This document shows, piece by piece, positions 14,426-20,838 of a stretch of DNA of 20,838 nt. The stretch is from positions 1 to 20,838 of the forward strand of contig CAZWUZ010000026.1 in NCBI GenBank assembly GCA_964637655.1. Reading direction: 5' to 3'. The notes under the pieces are model-generated. The model had not been told where the DNA came from and searched no databases. It saw nothing but the letters and a program-made list of their open reading frames with translations. Made by a program: the position numbers and the translations under genes. Position 1 is the stretch's first letter, and every line of letters starts with the position of its first letter. The DNA comes from CAZWUZ01 sp964637655 [NCBI: uncultured bacterium]. Its GTDB lineage: Bacteria > DAOPZR01.

Positions 14426-14819
14426 TCCGTACCCGCCGCCGGTGACCCCGCTCACCGCGCTGCGGCCGCTCGCCCCGGTATCCGGGGCGCCGCTGCCGCC
14501 GCCGGTCGCGGCCCCGGTCAGCGGCCCGTCCTTCGCCGACCGCCTGCAGCAGGCGCTGGACGCGCCGGCGCTGCAGTTCGCGGGGCATGCGCGGACGCGG
14601 TTGCAGTCGCGCGGCCGGGGACAGACCCCCGAGCGCCTGCAGCGGCTGACGCAGGGGATCGAGCAGGCGGCGGCGAAGGGGGCGAAATCGTCACTGGTGC
14701 TGCTCGACAACGTCGCCATGGTCGTTTCGGTGCGCAACCGCACGGTGATTACGGCGATGGATGCGACGCAGTTGAAGGAAAACGTTTTCACCAATATCGA
14801 CAGCGCGGTGATCGCGTAG
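14418..14819 (+). CDS. Small flagellar-operon protein of the TIGR02530-like family
   Basis: This is a 133-residue protein between flgD and flgE, as in many Bacillota flagellar operons, where a conserved protein of unknown function sits. After a Pro-rich N-terminus (to about residue 35) the conserved region reads FAGHARTRLQSRGRGQTPERLQRL, GIEQAAAKGAKSSLVLLDNVAMVVSV and RTVITAMDATQLKENVFTNIDSAVI. That last stretch is the family's hallmark end. No membrane segment or signal peptide is seen. It overlaps flgD by 8 bases (ATG 14418), so it is coupled to it. Its function is not known to me; its fixed place suggests a role in hook-cap or hook assembly, but that is inference. Confidence 0.85.
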   Translation: MPSPYPPPVTPLTALRPLAPVSGAPLPPPVAAPVSGPSFADRLQQALDAPALQFAGHARTRLQSRGRGQTPERLQRLTQGIEQAAAKGAKSSLVLLDNVAMVVSVRNRTVITAMDATQLKENVFTNIDSAVIA

Positions 14820-15180
14820 CGGGAGCGCCTGTCGCGGAGAACGGCAGTCAGCAGTACCGGCAGCAGCGCCGCAGTCCCGGCCGCGTGGCGGCAGGGACCG
14901 GCGGGTTCACGGCGCGGCCGGACTACAGGAGGTGACGCGAAGCGGAACGGGAGCACACGGAGACAGATGCAGCACGCCGGGCGCCGGATGGAGCGCGCGG
15001 CAGACGGGGCTGGACGGCAGCATGCCCGGAAGGGGTGATGCGGCCGGGGCCTCTCGTCAACGGTGGACCGGAACGGTTCGCCACAGGATACGCGGACGCA
15101 GTACGACGCAGCAGACGCGGCACGGCGCACGGCGGGTTTCCCGCCAAACGCCAGCCAACCCGACGAGGAGGTACACGACG
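14820..15180 (+). promoter_or_regulatory. 361-bp leader before flgE: strong hairpin and a ribosome site with no start codon
   Basis: CCGGCCGCG (14877-14885) pairs perfectly with CGCGGCCGG (14913-14921). Six bases later comes a strong Shine-Dalgarno, GGAGGTGA (14928-14935), but the ATG expected at 14940 reads AAG. The stretch GAGGTGACGCGA is identical to the fliF start region (5360-5371). A frame from that AAG would run 32 codons to TGA at 15036-15038. A second perfect hairpin, GGCGGG-TTT-CCCGCC (15131-15145), stands 20 bases before the real flgE ribosome site (GAGGAGGT, 15165-15172). I see no flagellar-sigma match, no tRNA and no clear gene in this gap. Confidence 0.5.
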
Positions 15181-18100
15181 ATGATGCGGACACTATGGGC
15201 CGGGGTTACCGGCCTTCAGGTCCACCAGGCGAAGATGGACGTGATCGGCAACAACATCGCGAACGTCAACACGGTGGGCTTCAAGAAGTCGGAAGTCATT
15301 TTTGAGGATCTGATGAGCCAGACGATGGAAATCGCCCACGGCCCGAGTGACGGGCTGGGCGGCACGAACGCGATGCAGGTCGGCCTCGGGGTGCAGACGG
15401 GATCAATCTCCCAGGTGCACACCCAGGGGCAGCTGCAGACGACCGGCAAGAACACCGACCTCGCCATCTCGGGGAACGGGTTCTTTGTCGTCGCCGGCGG
15501 CAACGCCGACGACCTGCACTACACGCGCAACGGGTCGTTCCACCTCGATTCCGAGGGGACCCTCGTCGCCGCCAGCGGCCACAAGGTGCAGGGGTGGATG
15601 TCGGCCCCCGACCCGGTGTCGGGCGACATCGTGGTCAATTCGTCGACCAGCCCCATTCAGGACATCCAGATCAAGGTCGGGGACACCATCCCCGCGCGCG
15701 AGACGCAGAACGTCATTTTCTCGGGGAACCTCAACAGCAACAACGGTCTGGCCATCGAGCCGCTGGTGGTCGAGTTCACCCAGGACAACATCTCGCGCAA
15801 GATCCAGATGAATTTCGAGCACGCGCACCCGACGCTGAACTACTACACCTACACGGCGACGTGGTACGAGAACCCGCCCAACGGCTTCGAGGTCGGGGAC
15901 GCGGTCATCGACCGCAACACCGGCATTCAGGCGCAGGGCATTCTCGAACTGGACGCCAACGGGCTGGTCATCGGGCACTACAAGAACACCGATCTGGCCA
16001 GCAGCGTCAACGCGGTGCTCAAGGAAAACCTCTATTCGCTCGACAGCGCCAGTACGATCGACCTCAACGCGGTCAACGCCGATGACAACAGTTCGCCGAG
16101 CACCGGCATGTTCCGCCTCCGCTTCGAGGACCCGGCGGACACGCAGGAGTATACGCTCTACTACAGCGCGGATTACGACTACAACAACCCCGGCAACGCC
16201 ACCTGGCAGTCGCAGGGGACGGGGCGCACCAATCAGGACAGTACGTTCGGGGACGTCAACATCACGGTCAAGGCGTCGGACTGGCGCGGGCTGGCGGTGG
16301 TCAACGACACGCTCTATTTCGAGGTGGCGGCAGGGAACGGCAACGGCATCCTCGACCTCCCCTCGGAGATCCCCAAGGCCGAGGATGACAACCCGCTGCT
16401 GCGCGCCAGTGCGCCCGAGGCGAACGCGCTGAACGGGGGGACGGCGGTGCTGTCGGGGGTCAACGTCAACACGACGCAGGCGCAGACCGCGCCCTCGCTG
16501 CCGGACATCACCGGCACGCCCAACTACACCTTCCGCAACTGGCGCGTGCGCTTCGTCACGCCGACCACCTACTCGGTGGAATACGCCAACTATACCAACC
16601 CGTTCGACCCGACGGACGCGGGCAACACCTGGACGCGCATCGGGGCGCTGACCTCGGCGACCGGCACACCGACCAACAACCCCGGCAACGCCGGCACAGC
16701 GACGCTGGACGCGGTGACCGTCGGCACGGCGGCAGTACCGGGCGACGCGTTCGTCATCACCTTTACCGGGGCCAACACCTACAACGTGTCGGTCAACGGC
16801 GGGCCGCCGGTGGCGGGGAACACGGGTGCCGACCTGGTGGTCAGCGGCGTGACGATTCCGGCCGGGTCATGGACCAACCCGAACGGCGGCGTGATCGGCG
16901 ACTCGGTCAGCTTCACCATCGCGGGCTATGCCACGTACGATGCGGCCAACAACGTCGACAACGATTTCAGCGATGCGATCCACGGCATCCAGATCCCCGA
17001 GGAGAATTTCACCGGGACGGCGCAGGCGGGGGATCTGCTCCACTTCCGCGTCAGCTACGCAACCTCGCCGAGCTACAACCGCGACTTTTTCACGGTGAGC
17101 GACATCGTCACGCAGTTCGACAACAACATCGCGGCCGGCGGCGGCAATGCCGGGACGGCCGTGCTGTCGGCGGTCGACGTGGACGGGACGGCACCGGCGG
17201 ACACCTGGACGGTCACCTTCAACGCGGACGGGACGTTCAACATCGCCGGCGCGACCACCGGGGCCATCGGGGTGAACGTGTCGCCGGCGGCGACGTTCAG
17301 CGCGCTCGGGCTGGAGATCCAGTCAAGCTACTGGACGGGGACGGCGAACGCGGGCGACACCTTCACCTTCAGCACCAGCGCCAACACCGTGCTCACCGAC
17401 ATCGTGGTGCCGAGCGGCAACACGCAGTCGGAATCGATCACCTTCGTGCCCAACACCGCCGACACGACGATGAACCAGGCGGACGCGGGCAACCCGGTAT
17501 CGACGACGGTCAAGAACCGCGATGAGTACCAGTACGCGACCTCGGTCAACACCTACGATTCGCTCGGCGCGGCGCACACCCTGACCTTCTACTTCGAGCG
17601 CAAGAGCACCAACGAGTGGATGTGGTCGGTGATGGACCCGACCCCGAAGGACCCGAACGACGTCAAGATGGCGGGCTACGGCATCCTCGCGTTCAAGGAG
17701 GACGGGACCTACGACTCGGCCAACTCGGTCACCTACAACAGCGAGGTCGGGCAGGACTCGCCGACGCGCCCCTCCAACCTGCAGACGGTCATCTACGACC
17801 CGTCGGCGTGGGGCGGGGCGCCCCCGACGGAGAACGGGGCCGGTCGTGTCGAAATCAACCTCGACTTCGCCGATCTGGTGCAGTACGCGGCGCAGAACGA
17901 CGGGGAGGTCTTCTCGCAGGACGGCTCGCTCAACAGCTTCACCATCAACCAGCTCGGCTATGTCACGGGGCTGTATGACAACGGGCAGACGATGGACATC
18001 GCCCGCGTCGCGCTGGCGACGTTCAACAACCCGTCCGGGCTGATCACCGAAGGCGGCTCGCTGTACCGCACCTCGGGGAACAGCGGCGTGGCGCACATCG

Positions 18101-18279
18101 GGGTGCCGGGCACGGCGGGGCGCGGCAGCATCACCGGCGGGTCGCTGGAAATGTCGAATGTCGACCTGTCAGAGGAGTTCACCAACATGATTGTCACCCA
18201 GCGCGGGTTCCAGGCGAACTCGCGCAGCATCACCACCGCGGACCAGATGCTGCAGGAACTGCTGGGGCTGAAGCGGTAG
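15181..18279 (+). CDS. flgE: Flagellar hook protein FlgE, unusually long
   Basis: FlgE is the subunit of the flexible hook, exported through the flagellar channel. The start ATG 15181 has GAGGAGGT 8 bases upstream and gives the typical MMRTLWAGVTGLQVHQ, then DVIGNNIANVNTVGFKKSEV. An upstream in-frame extension to 14932 is not conserved. The conserved core also includes GVQTGSISQVHTQGQLQTTGKNTDLAISGNGFFVV and the C-terminal end LSEEFTNMIVTQRGFQANSRSITTADQMLQELLGLKR. At about 1032 residues it is more than twice the size of the enteric hook protein (about 400). The excess lies in the central outer-domain region, roughly residues 200-740, and is Thr/Asn/Gly-rich beta-type sequence with internal repeats: GNAGTA(T/V)L-x-AV begins near 502 and 655, with a related NGGTAVLSGV at 418. 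W/F-x-G-like strands ending in GD-x3-F recur at 368, 564, 610 and 718. Confidence 0.95.
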   Translation: MMRTLWAGVTGLQVHQAKMDVIGNNIANVNTVGFKKSEVIFEDLMSQTMEIAHGPSDGLGGTNAMQVGLGVQTGSISQVHTQGQLQTTGKNTDLAISGNGFFVVAGGNADDLHYTRNGSFHLDSEGTLVAASGHKVQGWMSAPDPVSGDIVVNSSTSPIQDIQIKVGDTIPARETQNVIFSGNLNSNNGLAIEPLVVEFTQDNISRKIQMNFEHAHPTLNYYTYTATWYENPPNGFEVGDAVIDRNTGIQAQGILELDANGLVIGHYKNTDLASSVNAVLKENLYSLDSASTIDLNAVNADDNSSPSTGMFRLRFEDPADTQEYTLYYSADYDYNNPGNATWQSQGTGRTNQDSTFGDVNITVKASDWRGLAVVNDTLYFEVAAGNGNGILDLPSEIPKAEDDNPLLRASAPEANALNGGTAVLSGVNVNTTQAQTAPSLPDITGTPNYTFRNWRVRFVTPTTYSVEYANYTNPFDPTDAGNTWTRIGALTSATGTPTNNPGNAGTATLDAVTVGTAAVPGDAFVITFTGANTYNVSVNGGPPVAGNTGADLVVSGVTIPAGSWTNPNGGVIGDSVSFTIAGYATYDAANNVDNDFSDAIHGIQIPEENFTGTAQAGDLLHFRVSYATSPSYNRDFFTVSDIVTQFDNNIAAGGGNAGTAVLSAVDVDGTAPADTWTVTFNADGTFNIAGATTGAIGVNVSPAATFSALGLEIQSSYWTGTANAGDTFTFSTSANTVLTDIVVPSGNTQSESITFVPNTADTTMNQADAGNPVSTTVKNRDEYQYATSVNTYDSLGAAHTLTFYFERKSTNEWMWSVMDPTPKDPNDVKMAGYGILAFKEDGTYDSANSVTYNSEVGQDSPTRPSNLQTVIYDPSAWGGAPPTENGAGRVEINLDFADLVQYAAQNDGEVFSQDGSLNSFTINQLGYVTGLYDNGQTMDIARVALATFNNPSGLITEGGSLYRTSGNSGVAHIGVPGTAGRGSITGGSLEMSNVDLSEEFTNMIVTQRGFQANSRSITTADQMLQELLGLKR

Positions 18280-18293
18280 GGCGGGGCTGACGG

Positions 18294-18542
18294 ATGATCC
18301 GGCTGACACGGCGTGACGGGAGCGGGTTCTGGCTGAACCCGCACCTGATCGAAACGTGCGAAGGGGTGCCCGACACGGTGGTCACGCTGGTGACGGGCAG
18401 GAAACACGTGGTGAAGGAAACGTGCGAGGAACTGGTCCGGGCGGCGGTGGCCTACCGCCGCCGCCTGGGACCGCTCGTCGCGCAGGAGGACACGGGCACG
18501 TCGACAGCGTGCACCGGGGACGAGGTGAACCATGGCGGTTGA
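18294..18542 (+). CDS. flbD: Flagellar protein FlbD (SwrD family)
   Basis: FlbD/SwrD is a small cytoplasmic protein found next to flgE or fliL in many Bacillota and spirochetes; in Bacillus subtilis SwrD boosts flagellar power and stator function. The product is 82 residues, with the family opening MIRLTRRDGSGFWLNPHLIETCEGVPDTVVTLVTGRKHVVKET and a short helix (EELVRAAVAYRRRLG). The last ~20 residues are a variable tail. The start is ATG 18294, 14 bases after flgE, with only a weak ribosome site (GGCGGGG). The stop overlaps fliL by 11 bases. The assignment rests on the conserved N-terminal segment and position. Confidence 0.92.
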   Translation: MIRLTRRDGSGFWLNPHLIETCEGVPDTVVTLVTGRKHVVKETCEELVRAAVAYRRRLGPLVAQEDTGTSTACTGDEVNHGG

Positions 18543-19059
18543 TGAAGAAGCCCCTGAAGGCGGCGAAGGCGGCAAAAAGGAAAAGCCCGCGGGCGGCAAC
18601 CCGCTGGTCAAGATCATTGTCTACGTCGCGCTGGCGCTGGTGCTGATGGCGGTCTCCGCCTATGTCGCGGCGACCGTGGCGAAGAAGGAGGGGGCGCCGC
18701 CGCCGGACACGGCGAACGGTGGTCACCCGCCGGACGAGGTGGGGAACGAGCGCACCGCGCCCCTGCGCATCATGCCGGTGGGGGAGATCATCACGCAGAT
18801 CCGCGGCAAGTCGCTGAAAATGACCATCGAACTGGCCTTCGACGCGGAGAAGCATAAGCTGCTGGAAACGGAACTGACAAACCGCAAGCCGCAGCTGCTC
18901 GACATGTTCCACCATATCGTGTTCACGGCGACGGCGCCGGAACTGGCGCCCGAGAATCTGTCGGGATTGAAGGGCAAGATGCTGGAACAGGTCAATGACG
19001 TGCTCAAGGACGGACGCATTACGGCCGTCTATATCACCGGGTATATCTACACCGGGTAG
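18532..19059 (+). CDS. fliL: Flagellar basal body-associated protein FliL
   Basis: FliL sits at the inner membrane near the stator and helps keep the motor running under load. The 175-residue product has a charged N-terminus with GGEGGKKEKPAGG-like Gly/Lys residues, one membrane segment (LVKIIVYVALALVLMAVSAYVAA, about 25-47), then a periplasmic domain. That domain has GEIITQIRGKSLKMTIELAFDAE and the conserved end of the FliL domain, LKGKMLEQVNDVLKDGRITAVYITGYIYT. The ATG 18532 lies inside flbD, an 11-base overlap, with GAGGTGA-like GAGGTG just upstream. Length and layout are normal for the family. Confidence 0.94.
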   Translation: MAVDEEAPEGGEGGKKEKPAGGNPLVKIIVYVALALVLMAVSAYVAATVAKKEGAPPPDTANGGHPPDEVGNERTAPLRIMPVGEIITQIRGKSLKMTIELAFDAEKHKLLETELTNRKPQLLDMFHHIVFTATAPELAPENLSGLKGKMLEQVNDVLKDGRITAVYITGYIYTG

Positions 19060-19068
19060 GATCGGACG

Positions 19069-20190
19069 ATGACAGAACTCCTGTCGCAGGACGAGATCGA
19101 CAGTTTACTGAACGCCATCTCGTCAGGCGAAACGGTCGAGGCCCCCGGCAGTGGCGGGGGGGGCGGCGGCGGCACGCCATCGGCGGCGCCGCGCGGGGGC
19201 GGTGCGCCCGGGCGGCAGCCGAAGGTCAAGCTCTACGATTTCAAGCGTCCGGACAAGTTCTCCAAGGACCAGATCCGCACGCTGCAGATGATCAACGAGA
19301 CCTTCGCGCGCCTGACCACGACCTCGCTCTCGGCGCAGCTGCGCACCATGGTGCACGTGCACGTCGCCTCGGTCGACCAGCTGACCTACGAGGAGTTCAT
19401 GAAGTCGATCCCCAACCCGACGACCATCGCCATCGCCTCGATGGCGCCGCTCGAGGGGAACTGCGTGCTCGAGATCGACCCGAGTATCGCCTTCACCATC
19501 ATCGACCGCCTGTTCGGCGGCAAGGGGTGGTCGTCGAACCTGTCGCGCGAACTGACCGACATCGAGCAGTCGGTCATCGAGCGCATCGTCACGCGCATGC
19601 TGCAGAATATGGGCAACGCCTGGGAGAATGTCATCAACCTGCAGCTCAAGCTCGAGAAGATCGAGTGCAACCCGCAGTTCGTGCAGATCGTGCCGCCCAA
19701 CGACATGGTCGTGCTGATCACGCTCGAGACCAAGGTCGGCGAAGTCGAGGGGATGACCAACCTGTGCATCCCGTACATCGTGCTCGAGCCGATCATCGGC
19801 AAACTCTCGGCGCAGTTCTGGTACGCGGCGGTACGGCGGCACACCTCGAAGGAACACCAGAAGCGGATGCGCTCGCGCATGACCGAGATCGAGGTGCCGG
19901 TGGTGGCCGAGGTCGGCACCACGCACGCGCTGCTGCGCGACCTGCTGACGCTCAACCGCGGCGACGTGCTGCGCCTCGACCAGCGTTTCGGCACCCCGCT
20001 GCAGATCCAGGTCAACAACGAGTATAAGTTCCTCGCCCAGCCCGGGCTGAGCGGCAGCAAGAAGGCGATCCGCGTCACCGACCTGGTGGCGCAGACGGAA
20101 GAGGAAGTGCTGATCCAGGAAGCGGAAGACGCAGCCCGCGGCGCGGCCGAGCAGGCAGAGGCCACCCGCAACGGAGGAGGCAAACCATGA
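19069..20190 (+). CDS. fliM: Flagellar motor switch protein FliM
   Basis: FliM is the C-ring protein that receives CheY-P and passes the signal to FliG. The 373-residue product begins with the CheY-P-binding peptide LSQDEIDSLLNAI (residues 5-17), followed by a Gly-rich linker of about 30 residues, including seven consecutive Gly. The CheC-like middle domain starts with KLYDFKRPDKFSKDQIRTLQMINETFARL and contains LFGGKG. The C-terminal SpoA domain has EVPVVAEVGTTHALLRDLLTLNRGDVLRLDQ. The start lies 9 bases after the fliL stop, and the stop overlaps fliY by 4 bases (ATGA). The assignment is secure. Confidence 0.97.
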   Translation: MTELLSQDEIDSLLNAISSGETVEAPGSGGGGGGGTPSAAPRGGGAPGRQPKVKLYDFKRPDKFSKDQIRTLQMINETFARLTTTSLSAQLRTMVHVHVASVDQLTYEEFMKSIPNPTTIAIASMAPLEGNCVLEIDPSIAFTIIDRLFGGKGWSSNLSRELTDIEQSVIERIVTRMLQNMGNAWENVINLQLKLEKIECNPQFVQIVPPNDMVVLITLETKVGEVEGMTNLCIPYIVLEPIIGKLSAQFWYAAVRRHTSKEHQKRMRSRMTEIEVPVVAEVGTTHALLRDLLTLNRGDVLRLDQRFGTPLQIQVNNEYKFLAQPGLSGSKKAIRVTDLVAQTEEEVLIQEAEDAARGAAEQAEATRNGGGKP

Positions 20191-20838
20191 CGGCAAGCGC
20201 AGGCGGCAACATCCTGTCGCAGGACGAGATCGACGCCCTGCTCAACCAGAGCGGGAGTGGCGGTGGCAGCGGGAGCGGCGGCGGGAGCGGACTTTCCGCC
20301 GACGACGCGAAGCGTCTCGCCGCATTCTACGGCAAGGCGGTCGATTCCATCTCGACGGTGCTGAGCACCATCAGCCAGAAGACCGTCGACCTGAGCGCCC
20401 CGCAGGTGAGCGGGCTCAGCGGCGCGGAGGCGCGGACCCTCATCCCCGGGCTGAAGGTCATCTGCACGGCCCCGTGGAGCGAAGGCCTGCCGGGCGGATT
20501 CTTCCTCATGACCAGCGAGGAGGTGGCGGGGGTGCTCGCCTCGCTGATGATGGGGGAGGAGGGACGCAAGCCCGAAGAATTGAATGAAATCTACCTGTCG
20601 GGCGTTACCGAGGCGATGAACCAGATGCTCGGCTCGATGACCAACGCGATGACGGGCCAGCTGCAGGGGCTGACGGTGGTCGCCGGCATGCCCAAGGTCG
20701 AAGTCAGCGACCTCGCCGGCGGGGAGGCATTCCCCGCGCTGGCGGCGGCGGCCGTGACGAAGATCAGCTACAAGATCGATATCGGCGGCCTGGCGAGCGG
20801 GGAACTGATTCAGCTCGATACGGCGGAACAGACGCAGG
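20187..20838 (+). CDS. fliY: Flagellar motor switch phosphatase FliY (cut by right edge)
   Basis: Translation from ATG 20187 is open to the window end (217 codons). It has a CheY-P-binding-like peptide ILSQDEIDALL (residues 9-19), a Gly/Ser linker (about 22-35), then a CheC-like domain. The phosphatase signature is seen as SGVTEAMNQMLGSMTNAM, with the Glu and Asn in E-x-x-N that CheC/CheX/FliY use to dephosphorylate CheY-P. This domain plus place after fliM distinguishes FliY from plain FliN; the FliN-like SpoA domain should lie beyond the edge. A strong ribosome site, GGAGGAGG (20173-20180), sits in the end of fliM, overlapping by ATGA. Confidence 0.9.
   Translation, partial: MTASAGGNILSQDEIDALLNQSGSGGGSGSGGGSGLSADDAKRLAAFYGKAVDSISTVLSTISQKTVDLSAPQVSGLSGAEARTLIPGLKVICTAPWSEGLPGGFFLMTSEEVAGVLASLMMGEEGRKPEELNEIYLSGVTEAMNQMLGSMTNAMTGQLQGLTVVAGMPKVEVSDLAGGEAFPALAAAAVTKISYKIDIGGLASGELIQLDTAEQTQ

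Noticed and set aside
14932-15180. 83-residue N-terminal extension of FlgE
   Set aside because: The sequence is not hook-like, the GTG is inside the ribosome site, and the conserved FlgE start MMRTLWAG has its own strong Shine-Dalgarno.

Overview
This window is a GC-rich (roughly two thirds or more G+C by eye) stretch of bacterial chromosome. Apart from a gene fragment at the left edge, all genes are on the + strand. It runs from housekeeping genes (dprA, trmFO, xerC) into a long flagellar operon: flgB, flgC, fliE, fliF, fliG, fliH, fliI, fliJ, a lytic transglycosylase, ylxF/motE, fliK, flgD, a small flagellar-operon protein, flgE, flbD, fliL, fliM and fliY (cut by the right edge). This order is the fla/che layout of Bacillota. 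FliY with a CheC-like domain, a short FlgD, FlbD and a YlxF-type protein also point to Bacillota. The transglycosylase between fliJ and ylxF fits a Negativicutes-like (diderm) lineage, but the high GC is unusual for that class, so the assignment is an inference. topA, hslV, hslU and codY, which commonly sit among these housekeeping genes in Bacillota, are absent here.

Layout. 1-63: C-terminal end of a MerR/excisionase-type helix-turn-helix protein, followed by a good intrinsic terminator. 148-329: spacer with imperfect repeats. 330-3669: dprA-trmFO-xerC, joined by 1- to 4-nt stop/start overlaps. 3669-4883: rod and basal-body genes flgB-flgC-fliE. 4884-5370: an unusual 487-bp gap holding a degenerate copy of the 3' end of fliE and two copies of a palindromic repeat. 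5371-11988: MS-ring, switch and export-ATPase genes, the transglycosylase and ylxF. 11989-12132: a spacer with a likely flagellar-sigma promoter. 12133-14819: hook-length and hook-cap genes. 14820-15180: a structured 361-bp leader. 15181-18279: a very large hook gene. 18294-end: flbD, fliL and the switch genes fliM and fliY.

The genes work together to build the basal body and hook. FliF forms the MS ring. FliG, FliM and FliY form the rotor switch and respond to CheY-P. FliH, FliI and FliJ energise and sort export. FliE, FlgB and FlgC form the proximal rod, and the transglycosylase may open peptidoglycan for it. FliK and FlgD control hook growth and FlgE is the hook subunit. FliL (and possibly YlxF) serve the stator.

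I found no wholly new system. The most notable features are: two sequences with the same sigma-28/sigma-D-like architecture (TCAAGTT, 13 bases, then GMCGATAM) before flgB and before fliK; the fliE-tail duplication with palindromic repeats that breaks an otherwise tight operon; a 42-bp coding tandem repeat in the tail of FliH; a hook protein of about 1032 residues with internally repeated modules; and a strong hairpin plus Shine-Dalgarno sequence without a start codon ahead of flgE.
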